Shown piece by piece: positions 6,734 to 15,026 of a DNA stretch of 18,155 nucleotides; the stretch's first letter is position 1, and each line of letters begins with the position of its first letter. The stretch lies in assembly GCA_943324395.2 (NCBI GenBank), contig CALPLL020000011.1, positions 1 to 18,155 on the forward strand, in the 5' to 3' direction. The notes beneath the pieces are model-generated. The model had not been told where the DNA came from. It was given only the letters and a program-made list of their open reading frames with translations, and made no database searches. Position numbers and translations under genes: made by a program. The DNA comes from Rhizobium sp. Q54. Its GTDB lineage: Bacteria; Bacteroidota; Bacteroidia; Flavobacteriales; Flavobacteriaceae.

Positions 6734-8146
6734 TTACTTTAAAGTTGAAGGACATACAAAAACAGTCATTGGTACATTTGTATTTTTGATGCCGCTAATT
6801 CCTTTTTCAATATTTGTAAAATGATGAAATCCTCTTGATTTTAATATAGATGCCATTATTACAGAACGATAACCGCCCGCGCAATGAATATAGAAGTTTT
6901 CCTCATTTGGAACTAAATCCAAATGAGAATTAATGGTGTCTAAAGGTAAATTTACAGCATTTTCAACATGTTCTGCATCATATTCACTTGGCTTTCTTGC
7001 GTCTACAACGATACTTTCACTTTTCACTTCATTAGAAAATTGTTCTGGTGAAATAGAATGTACACTGTCCGTTTCAAATCCAGCATGTTTCCATGTTTCA
7101 ATTCCTCCATCGAGATAGCCCAAAACATTATCAAAACCAACTCTTGAAAGTCGAGTTAACGTTTCATTTTCCATTCCGTCTGGTGTAATTAATAAAATAG
7201 GTTGCTTCGTATTCATAATTAATGAACCTACCCAAGGAGCAAAATTTCCTTGTAATCCAATAAAAATTGAACGAGGAATATGGCATTTAACAAAATCATT
7301 TTCATGACGAACATCTAAAATTACAGCATCAGTTTCATTTGCAATAGCATTAAATTCAACAGCACTCAATGGTTTTTTTGATTTTTCAATTACAGAATCT
7401 AAACTTTCATAACCTTGAATATTCATCATAACATTTTGAGGAAAATAGGCGGGAGGTGCTCCTAAACCATCCAATAATTCTTTAGTAAATTCTTCCCTAG
7501 TCATTGTTGCTCTTAAAGCATAATTGGTTTTCTTTTGATTACCCAACGTATCGGTTGTTTCCTTACTCATGTTTTTTCCACAGGCGCTTCCTGCACCGTG
7601 GCTTGGATACACAATTAAATCATCAGATAATGGCATGATTTTGTTTCGTAAAGAATCATATAAATAGGAGGCTAATTTTTCTTGAGTTAAGTCTTCAACA
7701 AAGGCTTGCGCCAAATCAGGTCTTCCTACATCACCTATAAATAAGGTATCGCCAGTGATAATTCCGTGTTCTTTTCCATTTTCATCTATCAATAAATAAC
7801 ACGTACTTTCTAAAGTATGACCTGGAGTATGAATTGCTTTTATTGTATAATCGCCAACTTTAAACTCTTGATTATCGGTAGCAATAATAGCATCAAATTC
7901 AGGTTTTGCAGTTGGTCCAAATACTATTTTTGCGTTTGTTTTTTTAGCTAAATCCAAATGTCCCGAAACAAAATCAGCATGGAAATGAGTTTCAAAAATG
8001 TACTTAATTTTGGCGTGATCTAAATTGGCTTTATCTATATATGGCTGAACTTCTCTCAAAGGATCAAAAATCGCGACTTCACCTTTATTTTCAAGATAAT
8101 ATGCAGCTTGAGCAATACATCCGGTATAAATTTGTTGAATTTTCAT
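6734..8146 (-). CDS. Persulfide dioxygenase-like metallo-beta-lactamase protein with two rhodanese domains
   Basis: The 470-residue protein has an N-terminal metallo-beta-lactamase domain with THFHADFVSGH (H54, H56, D58, H63), TPGH (H110), TGDTLF (D133) and YPSHGAG (H183). H110 and D133 are in the positions of iron ligands in ETHE1-type persulfide dioxygenases. Two rhodanese-like domains follow. The first (about 265-355) has no cysteine at the active loop (TPDGMENE, from 321), so it is a pseudo-rhodanese. The second (about 365-455) has the loop CAGGYRS with Cys422. This order matches CstB-type enzymes, which oxidise glutathione, CoA or other low-molecular-weight persulfides to thiosulfate or sulfite. 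It follows a TauE/SafE exporter gene by 22 nt, so the pair probably oxidises sulfane sulfur and exports the product. Confidence 0.9.
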   Translation of the reverse strand: MKIQQIYTGCIAQAAYYLENKGEVAIFDPLREVQPYIDKANLDHAKIKYIFETHFHADFVSGHLDLAKKTNAKIVFGPTAKPEFDAIIATDNQEFKVGDYTIKAIHTPGHTLESTCYLLIDENGKEHGIITGDTLFIGDVGRPDLAQAFVEDLTQEKLASYLYDSLRNKIMPLSDDLIVYPSHGAGSACGKNMSKETTDTLGNQKKTNYALRATMTREEFTKELLDGLGAPPAYFPQNVMMNIQGYESLDSVIEKSKKPLSAVEFNAIANETDAVILDVRHENDFVKCHIPRSIFIGLQGNFAPWVGSLIMNTKQPILLITPDGMENETLTRLSRVGFDNVLGYLDGGIETWKHAGFETDSVHSISPEQFSNEVKSESIVVDARKPSEYDAEHVENAVNLPLDTINSHLDLVPNEENFYIHCAGGYRSVIMASILKSRGFHHFTNIEKGISGIKNTNVPMTVFVCPSTLK

Positions 8147-8168
8147 TTGTATGAATCTGTAATAATAA

Positions 8169-8963
8169 TTAGAATAAAATTTCTTTTGTTAATATAAAAA
8201 CAGCCATTGTTAATACAAACCAGCCGAATATTTTTTTCAGACTTTGTTCATTAAAAAACCGACTTAAATAAATCCCTAAAAATATTCCGGTCATTGCAAA
8301 ACTGGCAAATTTAAATAAGAAAGACCAATCTGGATTTATATTTTGAACATCACCTGAAAAACCAATTAAAGAATTACACGCAATAATAAATAAGGAAGTT
8401 CCAATTGCTTTTTTTATAGGTAATTTTGCAAAATGAACTAAAGCAGGAATAATTAAAAAACCTCCTCCAGCTCCAATCAAACCAATTACTATTCCAACAC
8501 AAAAAATTTGAAATACAATCAAATAGATATTTGGTTTACTTTCGATAACTTCTGAAGAAAGGTTTTTAGGAGTTTTAAGCATTGATAATGCAGCAAAAAA
8601 CATCACAACTGCAAATAATACCATCAAAAATAAATCCTTAGTGATAGTGAAAGAACTACTTTGAATTAAAATATCTGGAATGGAATGCACAATGTATTTC
8701 CTTGTAATATAAACGGAAATCAAAGAAGGAATTGCAAATAGTAATCCCGTTTTTAAAACTACATTCCCCTTTTTTAAATTAATTAATGTTCCAAAAGTTG
8801 ATGTCATTCCAACAATAAAAAGAGAATAAGAAGATGCTATTATTGGATTAAAATTCAAGATATAAACCAGTACTGGAACTGTTAATATAGAACCTCCACC
8901 ACCTGTTAATCCAAGTACAATACCAATTAATAAGGCGCAAAAATATTCTAAAAATTCAATCAT
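8169..8963 (-). CDS. TauE/SafE family membrane exporter (probable sulfite or thiosulfate)
   Basis: From ATG 8963 the product has 264 residues, mostly hydrophobic. It shows the internal duplication typical of TauE/SafE: GLTGGGGSILTVPVLVY near residue 18 and GLIGAGGGFLIIPALVHF near residue 161. The family exports sulfite, sulfoacetate or related anions. The gene is immediately upstream of the persulfide dioxygenase gene (22-nt gap), so export of sulfite or thiosulfate produced by that enzyme is a sensible inference. A longer reading from 9014 adds 17 residues, but a TAAATTTG promoter box lies within that extension (8982-8989), so ATG 8963 is preferred. Confidence 0.9.
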   Translation of the reverse strand: MIEFLEYFCALLIGIVLGLTGGGGSILTVPVLVYILNFNPIIASSYSLFIVGMTSTFGTLINLKKGNVVLKTGLLFAIPSLISVYITRKYIVHSIPDILIQSSSFTITKDLFLMVLFAVVMFFAALSMLKTPKNLSSEVIESKPNIYLIVFQIFCVGIVIGLIGAGGGFLIIPALVHFAKLPIKKAIGTSLFIIACNSLIGFSGDVQNINPDWSFLFKFASFAMTGIFLGIYLSRFFNEQSLKKIFGWFVLTMAVFILTKEILF

Positions 8964-8981
8964 GTTTACTTTAATAAATTT

Positions 8982-9014
8982 CAAATTTATGAAAATATAT
9001 TTGAGTAAATTCAA
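8982..9014 (-). promoter_or_regulatory. Promoter for the TauE/persulfide dioxygenase operon
   Basis: The reverse strand carries TTG (9012-9014), a 22-nt spacer and TAAATTTG (8982-8989). The box is an exact TAnnTTTG match and the spacer is slightly long. The implied leader to ATG 8963 is about 13 nt. Confidence 0.5.
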
Positions 9015-9090
9015 ATCGTTTAAAATACTTTAACTAAAAATTATTATTCGTTTTTTTCTTTTAAGCACAAATTATAGTAATTTTATTTTT

Positions 9091-10209
9091 ATGAAAAATG
9101 AATTTAGAAAAGGCTTTTATTTTAAGCAATATGAAGCGCCATTTCAATCGCCATTTGATAGACTTTTTGAAGTATTTAAAGAGTTAATAACTCATACCTC
9201 GGGTGATTTTGATGAGGCAATTGACTGGTTACGAGAGTTGGATAAAGAATATAAATTAACCGACCCAAGTTATACTATTGACGACTTTATAGAAGATTTA
9301 AAGAAAAAAGGATACATTCGAGAAGAACTTAAAGAAGATGGTTCGTCGGGAACGGGGATAACTGCGAAAACCGAACGTGCAATTCGCCAACAAGCTTTGG
9401 ATCAAATTTTTGGGAATTTGAAGCGTTCCGGTAATGGTAATCACAAAACAAAACACACTGGAATTGGTGACGAGCATACCGGCGAATTACGTGAATTTCA
9501 TTTTGGTGATGGATTAGAACAAATTTCTTTGACAGAAAGCTTGCGAAATGCACAAATTAATAATGGAGTTGAAGAGTTTCAATTGACTGAAAAAGATTTG
9601 GTTGTTGAAGATACTCAATTCAAATCACAAATGAGTACCGTTTTAATGATTGACATCAGTCACAGTATGATTCTTTATGGTGAAGATCGAATTACTCCTG
9701 CAAAAAAAGTGGCAATGGCATTGGCTGAATTAATCACTACTAGATATCCAAAAGATACTCTTGATATTTTGGTTTTTGGAAATGATGCTTGGACCATTGC
9801 AATCCGTGATTTACCCTATTTGAAAGTGGGTCCATATCATACAAACACTGTTGCCGGTTTGCAATTAGCGATGGACTTACTTCGTCGAAAACGCAACACC
9901 AATAAACAGATCTTTATGATTACTGATGGAAAACCAAGTTGTGTTCGTGAAAAAGATGGAGAATACTATATGAATAGCAACGGATTAGACGAATACATTG
10001 TCAATAAATGTTACAGCCAAGCGCAACAAGCTAGGAAATTACATATTCCAATTACCACTTTTATGATCGCAAACGATCCTTATTTACAAAAATTTGTCAA
10101 CAGATTTACAGAAGAAAATCAAGGAAAAGCTTTTTACACAGGTTTAAAAGGATTGGGAGAAATGATATTTGAGGATTATGAAACGAATCGAAAAAAGAGA
10201 ATTAAATAG
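9091..10209 (+). CDS. VWA domain protein, partner of a MoxR-like ATPase
   Basis: This 372-residue protein has a charged helical N-terminal half (1-175) without recognised motifs. A von Willebrand factor A domain (about 180-365) has an intact metal-ion site: DISHS (D188, S190, S192), a threonine in HTNTVAG (251-253) and TDGKP (D279). There is no signal peptide or membrane segment, so it should be cytoplasmic. An AAA+ ATPase gene follows after 17 nt. MoxR/VWA pairs act as chaperone-like systems that insert metals or cofactors or remodel protein complexes, with the VWA protein binding the target. Which target applies here is unknown. I found no TAnnTTTG box in the 80 nt before the ATG. Confidence 0.9.
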   Translation: MKNEFRKGFYFKQYEAPFQSPFDRLFEVFKELITHTSGDFDEAIDWLRELDKEYKLTDPSYTIDDFIEDLKKKGYIREELKEDGSSGTGITAKTERAIRQQALDQIFGNLKRSGNGNHKTKHTGIGDEHTGELREFHFGDGLEQISLTESLRNAQINNGVEEFQLTEKDLVVEDTQFKSQMSTVLMIDISHSMILYGEDRITPAKKVAMALAELITTRYPKDTLDILVFGNDAWTIAIRDLPYLKVGPYHTNTVAGLQLAMDLLRRKRNTNKQIFMITDGKPSCVREKDGEYYMNSNGLDEYIVNKCYSQAQQARKLHIPITTFMIANDPYLQKFVNRFTEENQGKAFYTGLKGLGEMIFEDYETNRKKRIK

Positions 10210-10226
10210 AACAATAATTTACCAAT

Positions 10227-11690
10227 ATGAAAATAGATACCATTAAAACTTTAGGAGAATTAAAAGCTAAAGGTTACCAAAGTAAAAGTATAAAAGACGA
10301 ATTACGAAATAATCTTAGGGAAAAAATAAAAACCGGAAAGCCAGTATTTGAAGGTGTTCATGGATTTGAAAATACGGTAATCCCAGAATTAGAACGAGCA
10401 ATTTTATCACGACACAACATTAATTTATTAGGACTTCGTGGTCAAGCCAAAACAAGATTAGCACGTTTAATGATTGAATTATTAGATGAATATATGCCAA
10501 TTGTTGCTGGTTCTGAAATTAACGATGATCCATTAAAACCTATCTCTCGTTTTGCAAAAGATTTAATTGAAGCTGAAGGAGATAAAACTCCAATTCAATG
10601 GATTCACAGAAGTGAAAGATTCTTCGAAAAATTAGCAACTCCAGATGTGACTGTTGCAGATTTAATTGGTGATGTGGATCCAATAAAAGCGGCAAATTTA
10701 AAGTTATCATATGCTGACGATCGTGTAATTCACTTTGGAATGATTCCAAGAGCCAATCGTTGTATTTTTGTAATCAACGAATTACCCGATTTACAAGCTC
10801 GTATTCAAGTGGCATTATTCAATATTTTGCAAGAAGGCGACATTCAAATTCGTGGATTTAAATTGAGAATGCCCTTGGATATGCAATTTGTATTTACCGC
10901 AAATCCTGAAGATTATACCAATCGAGGAAGTATTGTAACCCCTTTGAAAGATAGAATTGGTTCACAAATCCTTACACATTATCCAGAAACCATTAAAATT
11001 GCAAGAACAATTACCGAGCAAGAAGCTAAATTGGATCAGCTGCAAAGTGATGCGGTTTATGTTCCTTCATTAGCCAAAGATTTATTAGAACAAATCGTTT
11101 TTGAAGCCCGTGAAAGTGAATATATTGACAATAAAAGTGGGGTGAGTGCAAGACTGAGTATAACTGCTTTTGAAAATTTACTAAGTACTGCTGAACGTCG
11201 TGTGTTAAAATCTGGATTGTTTAAAACCACCGTTAGATTGTCTGATTTTATGGGAATTATACCAGCAATTACCGGTAAAGTTGAATTGGTTTATGAAGGT
11301 GAGCAGGAAGGAGCTGCAGTTGTTGCGCAACATTTAATAGGTGATGCAATACACACTTTTTTTCCGGCTTATTTCCCGAAGATTGAAAAATTAGAAAAAC
11401 AGGATGAAAAAACTGCTTATTCTGATTTAATTGAATGGTTTTTCGCTGAAAGTGGTTTTGAATTATTGGATGATGCTTCGGATGAAGAATACAAAACCAT
11501 ATTAGATTCAATTGCTCCGCTATCAATTTTGATAAAAAAATACCAACCGGAACTTATAAAAGAAGATGTTTATTTTATGAAAGAGTTTGTATTATGGGCC
11601 TTAGTTGAATATGATAAATTGAGTAAAGACAGAATTTCTCAGGGATATCAATTTAGTGATATTTATGGAAATTACATCAATAAATTATAA
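10227..11690 (+). CDS. MoxR/magnesium-chelatase-like AAA+ ATPase
   Basis: The 487-residue protein has Walker A GLRGQAKT (69-76), a Walker B region CIFVINELPDL (from 179), sensor 1 FTANPEDY (N226) and a likely arginine finger in PLKDRIGSQI (R243). The organisation resembles MoxR and the ChlI/BchI subunit of magnesium chelatase, and such proteins are often annotated as magnesium chelatase even in organisms without chlorophyll. The first acidic residue of Walker B is Asn184 where Asp is usual; the catalytic Glu185 is present. The C-terminal half (about 260-487) is helical and acidic. The gene is co-transcribed with the preceding VWA gene and ends at a strong terminator. It probably remodels a protein target that the VWA partner recognises; cofactor insertion is possible. 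Confidence 0.9.
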   Translation: MKIDTIKTLGELKAKGYQSKSIKDELRNNLREKIKTGKPVFEGVHGFENTVIPELERAILSRHNINLLGLRGQAKTRLARLMIELLDEYMPIVAGSEINDDPLKPISRFAKDLIEAEGDKTPIQWIHRSERFFEKLATPDVTVADLIGDVDPIKAANLKLSYADDRVIHFGMIPRANRCIFVINELPDLQARIQVALFNILQEGDIQIRGFKLRMPLDMQFVFTANPEDYTNRGSIVTPLKDRIGSQILTHYPETIKIARTITEQEAKLDQLQSDAVYVPSLAKDLLEQIVFEARESEYIDNKSGVSARLSITAFENLLSTAERRVLKSGLFKTTVRLSDFMGIIPAITGKVELVYEGEQEGAAVVAQHLIGDAIHTFFPAYFPKIEKLEKQDEKTAYSDLIEWFFAESGFELLDDASDEEYKTILDSIAPLSILIKKYQPELIKEDVYFMKEFVLWALVEYDKLSKDRISQGYQFSDIYGNYINKL

Positions 11691-11691
11691 T

Positions 11692-11730
11692 AAAAAAGGG
11701 GTTTAAATTTTAGTTTAAACCCCTTTTTTT
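11692..11730. terminator. Bidirectional terminator between the ATPase and KTSC genes
   Basis: A 16-bp perfect stem, left arm 11692-11707 and right arm 11714-11729 with core GGGGTTTAAA/TTTAAACCCC, closes a six-base loop (TTTTAG). It has A residues on one side and T residues on the other, so it can stop both converging transcripts. It lies 2 nt after the ATPase stop codon and 15 nt after the KTSC gene. Confidence 0.92.
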
Positions 11731-11744
11731 ATATTTATAAAAAC

Positions 11745-12185
11745 TTAATCTTGGTTGATTGTTTTTCTCCAAGTAAAAGCATTTAAAATATGTCTTTTAG
11801 CAAATCTACCAGGAGAATCTGCGTTTACCATTTTTACATAAGTAGCTTTAGGCACGCTAATGTATTCGTAAACACTACCGTTTGAAAAATTAATAATCAA
11901 TCTTCCGTCAACAAATTTATAATCTGTAATGGTTGAAGTACTAATGGTTTCAGTGTATTCAGGTAAGTTTTGTTTGATAGTTTCAGGATTGATACTCACC
12001 AAAAAGTGGTAGGCTTCAATGATTTTTTTACTATTTTCTTCTGCAGCTTTCAGTCCTTCATCATCTCCTTGAAATTTATCAGGGTGAGCATCTTTCATCG
12101 CATTACGATAAATCGTTTTCAAATCCTTTAAATCTACAGTTTTATCAACATTTAGTAATTTTCTGTATTCAACTATTTTTTTCAT
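11745..12185 (-). CDS. J-domain protein with C-terminal KTSC domain
   Basis: This 146-residue protein combines two small modules. Residues about 4-65 form a J-domain with the HPD motif (H34-P35-D36, in MKDAHPDKF), the signature that stimulates DnaK ATPase. Residues about 84-138 match the KTSC domain (STITDYKFVDGRLIINF, then GSVYEYISVPKATY and the SPGRFAKRHI end). KTSC is also found as a C-terminal addition to some lysyl-tRNA synthetases and its function is unknown. The zinc and substrate domains of classical DnaJ are absent, so this is a minimal co-chaperone that may direct DnaK to a KTSC ligand. The gene stands alone with a well-matched promoter. Confidence 0.88.
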   Translation of the reverse strand: MKKIVEYRKLLNVDKTVDLKDLKTIYRNAMKDAHPDKFQGDDEGLKAAEENSKKIIEAYHFLVSINPETIKQNLPEYTETISTSTITDYKFVDGRLIINFSNGSVYEYISVPKATYVKMVNADSPGRFAKRHILNAFTWRKTINQD

Positions 12186-12256
12186 AAACTTATTAAATAA
12201 GCGTCTTTCAAATGATATAATTTATTTTACATTCATTAAAAATGACAAATTTTTTG

Positions 12257-12286
12257 CAAAGGTACATTTAAATAAAACAAATCCAA
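12257..12286 (-). promoter_or_regulatory. Promoter for the J-domain/KTSC gene
   Basis: The reverse strand carries TTG (12284-12286), exactly 19 nt, then TACCTTTG (12257-12264), a full match to the Bacteroidota promoter. The leader would be about 65 nt, longer than for other genes in the window. Confidence 0.65.
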
Positions 12287-12309
12287 TTATTTTAAATTAA
12301 AAACCCATT

Positions 12310-12338
12310 TTGATACTGTAAAAACTATAAATAATTTG
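12310..12338 (+). promoter_or_regulatory. Possible promoter of the polyphosphate operon
   Basis: TTG (12310-12312) is followed after 19 nt by TAATTTG (12332-12338), one base shorter than TAnnTTTG. It is 59 nt before the sixA-like ATG. The match is imperfect but is the best in the region. Confidence 0.35.
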
Positions 12339-12397
12339 TATATTGTAAATTCTATTAAATCAATTATTTCTTTTTTTAAGTCTAACTTATAACACAC

Positions 12398-12886
12398 ATG
12401 AAAAATTTAATAATAATTAGACATGCAAAATCTAGCTGGGACGAACCCGTTAGCGATAAAATTCGAAAATTAACAGAAAGAGGTAGAAATGATGCCAATT
12501 TGGTATCGTTAGAAAGCTTGAAATTCATAAATGACAAGTTTGTTCTGTTTAGTAGTAATGCTAATCGTGCAGCTGAAACAGCGATTATTTTTGCAACTAA
12601 TTTTTCGATCCCTGTCAATAAAATTATTATAGTTGATGATTTATATACATTTGATGAAAATCAGTTGGAAAAAGTGATAAAAACATTAAATAATAATTTA
12701 GAAAATGTTATTCTTTTTGGTCATAATGCGGCTATAACAAATTTTGTTAATAAATTTGGCGATATATTTATTGAAAATGTACCGACTTCAGGTTTGGTTT
12801 GGATTAAATTTGATTGTCAGGAATGGAAATTATTGAAAAAAGGAAAAATTCAAAAAGTAGTATTTCCTAGAGATTTAAAAATATGA
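12398..12886 (+). CDS. sixA: SixA-like histidine phosphatase
   Basis: The 162-residue protein has the histidine phosphatase motif LIIIRHAKSSW with R8-H9 (the phospho-accepting histidine), the arginine in NANRAAETA (R57), and FGHNAAI with the second catalytic His109. Small size and the RHAKSSW form indicate the SixA branch, which removes phosphate from phosphohistidine, as in E. coli phosphotransfer proteins. Its stop overlaps the start of ppk1 by four bases (ATGA), so translation is probably coupled. Because PPK1 works through a phosphohistidine intermediate, a functional link between the two is attractive but unproven. An inorganic or organic phosphate substrate is the alternative. Confidence 0.9.
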   Translation: MKNLIIIRHAKSSWDEPVSDKIRKLTERGRNDANLVSLESLKFINDKFVLFSSNANRAAETAIIFATNFSIPVNKIIIVDDLYTFDENQLEKVIKTLNNNLENVILFGHNAAITNFVNKFGDIFIENVPTSGLVWIKFDCQEWKLLKKGKIQKVVFPRDLKI

Positions 12887-14997
12887 ATAAAAATTTGGAT
12901 TACAAATATATTGATAGAGAAAAAAGTTGGCTCGCTTTTAATGCGCGTGTTCTTCAGGAAGCTTCTGATGAGAATGTGCCATTATTAGACCGTTTGCGCT
13001 TTTTAGGGATTTTTTCAAACAACTTAGATGAGTTTTTCCGAGTTCGTTTTGCTGCAATTCGAAGGTTGAGTTTGTCTGGGATTTCAGGTGAAAAAGTACT
13101 CATGGGAATTAGCGCAAATCAATTGGTTAAAGACATTACAGAAATTGTAATCGAACAACAAACGGAAAGTTTGAGGATTTTAAAAATCATTGAAGACAAA
13201 TTGCAAGCCCAAAATATCTTCATAATTGATGAAAGTCAAATTACAAGCGAACAAGAAAATTTTATTAAAGATTTTTTCATCCAAAAAGTCAGCCCTGCGT
13301 TGGTTACCATCATCTTGAATGATTTGGCTGAATTTCCAATTTTAAAAGATACTCTTGGATATTTAGCAGTAAAATTAGTAATGAAACCAGAATCGGAACC
13401 TAAAATTTTAGGATTGGCTAAGCCAAAAAAGGAAATTCGTTATGCTGTTATTGAAATTCCAAAATCAATAAATCGTTTTGTGGTTTTGCCCTCGGTAGAT
13501 GAAAAACAATATGTAATTCTTCTTGACGATGTAATTCGTCATAATTTATCGAGTTTATTCAATATTTTTGATTACGAAAGTATCTCTGCTCACATGATAA
13601 AAATTACTCGCGACGCTCAATTAGACATTGATAGCGACATGAGTAAAAGTATGCTTGAAAAAATTGCAACAAGCGTAAAAGATAGAAGAATTGGAGAGCC
13701 TGTGCGTTTTGTTTACGATCAATCCATAGGAAAAGACACCTTAAAATTTTTCCTTACCAATATGGGAATTGATGCTTCTGACAGTATTATTCCTGGAGGA
13801 AGATACCACAATAGACGTGATTTTATGGATTTTCCTAATCTAGGGAGATTCGACTTATTATACGAACCAAAAATACCTTTACCTGTTGAAGGATTGAGTC
13901 TTGACGGAAGTATTTTGAATAAAATTTCTAAGAAAGATTATCTTGTAAACGCACCTTTTCAGTCGTTTTCATACATAATTAAATTTTTAAGAGAAGCCGC
14001 TTTAGATCCACATGTTACTGCTATAAAAATAACTTTATACCGATTAGCGAAAAACTCACAAGTAATTAGCTCGTTGATTAATGCTGCTAAAAACGGAAAG
14101 AAAGTTACGGTTCAAATTGAGTTACAAGCTCGTTTTGATGAAGCTAGTAATATTTCTTATGCAGAACAAATGCAAACTGAAGGTATCGAATTAATCTTCG
14201 GAATTAAAGGATTGAAAGTACATAGTAAAATTTGTTTGGTGGAGAGAATTCAAAACGGAAAATTAGTACGTTATGGATTTATTTCGACAGGAAATTTTAA
14301 TGAGGCTACAGCCAGAGTTTATACCGATGTGACTTTGTTTACAAGTCATCAGCAAATATTAAAAGACGTATCTAAAATATTTGAATTCTTCAATGTGAAT
14401 TATAGAGTTCATCGTTACAAACATTTAATTGTTTCTCCTCATTACACGCGTTCTAAAATTAATAAGTTGATTGATCGCGAAATTTCTAATGCTGAAAATG
14501 GTAAAACTGCGTTTATCAAACTTAAATTAAATAGTTTGACAGATGTTCAATTAATTGATAAATTATACGATGCTAGTAATGCAGGAGTTACCATTCAACT
14601 CCAAATTAGAGGAATTTGTTCTCTTATTCCAGGTGTTAAAGGAATGAGTTCTAACATCGAGGCTATTAGCATAGTAGACAATTACTTAGAACATGCTAGA
14701 ATTTATATTTTTAGTAATGATAATGACCCAGAAATATTCATTTCTTCAGCTGATTTTATGACAAGAAATGTTGATGGAAGAGTTGAAGTTACTTGCCCAA
14801 TTTATGACGAAAGAATAAAAACGGAACTAATTGATATTTTTAATATAGGTTGGAAAGGAAATGTAAAATCACGTTTACATTCTGATAAATTGGATAATAA
14901 ATACCGTTTAAGAGGAAAAAATCCGGTTTTTAGAGCACAACAAGAAATGTACAATTACTATTTAAACCGACTTGAAGTAGTTACCGAAAAATTATAA
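12883..14997 (+). CDS. ppk1: Polyphosphate kinase 1
   Basis: The 704-residue product is normal for PPK1 (about 690-740), which polymerises the gamma-phosphate of ATP into polyphosphate and can run in reverse. The N-terminal domain starts with YIDREKSWLAFNARVLQEA, a family hallmark, and NNLDEFFRVR follows. The C1 domain carries KVHSKICLV with His447, corresponding to the autophosphorylated histidine of E. coli PPK (His435), and STGNFNE shortly after. The C2 domain contains NYLEHARIYIF with His604, matching the second essential histidine (His592 in E. coli). All key residues are present. It overlaps the sixA-like gene by four bases and is followed 29 nt later by ppx, so polyphosphate synthesis and breakdown genes share an operon. 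Confidence 0.98.
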   Translation: MNKNLDYKYIDREKSWLAFNARVLQEASDENVPLLDRLRFLGIFSNNLDEFFRVRFAAIRRLSLSGISGEKVLMGISANQLVKDITEIVIEQQTESLRILKIIEDKLQAQNIFIIDESQITSEQENFIKDFFIQKVSPALVTIILNDLAEFPILKDTLGYLAVKLVMKPESEPKILGLAKPKKEIRYAVIEIPKSINRFVVLPSVDEKQYVILLDDVIRHNLSSLFNIFDYESISAHMIKITRDAQLDIDSDMSKSMLEKIATSVKDRRIGEPVRFVYDQSIGKDTLKFFLTNMGIDASDSIIPGGRYHNRRDFMDFPNLGRFDLLYEPKIPLPVEGLSLDGSILNKISKKDYLVNAPFQSFSYIIKFLREAALDPHVTAIKITLYRLAKNSQVISSLINAAKNGKKVTVQIELQARFDEASNISYAEQMQTEGIELIFGIKGLKVHSKICLVERIQNGKLVRYGFISTGNFNEATARVYTDVTLFTSHQQILKDVSKIFEFFNVNYRVHRYKHLIVSPHYTRSKINKLIDREISNAENGKTAFIKLKLNSLTDVQLIDKLYDASNAGVTIQLQIRGICSLIPGVKGMSSNIEAISIVDNYLEHARIYIFSNDNDPEIFISSADFMTRNVDGRVEVTCPIYDERIKTELIDIFNIGWKGNVKSRLHSDKLDNKYRLRGKNPVFRAQQEMYNYYLNRLEVVTEKL

Positions 14998-15026
14998 CTC
15001 AAATTAATTTAGCCCAAATAAATTCA

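Noticed and set aside
6736..6750. Palindrome ACTTTAAAGT near the end of the persulfide dioxygenase gene as terminator
   Set aside because: AT-only stem core with no stable loop; too weak to call.
11269..11526. Reverse open frame inside the AAA+ ATPase gene
   Set aside because: Antisense shadow with no motif; the forward frame has complete AAA+ motifs.
12382..12618. Reverse open frame opposite the sixA-like gene
   Set aside because: It overlaps the catalytic RHAKSSW coding region and has no recognisable domain.
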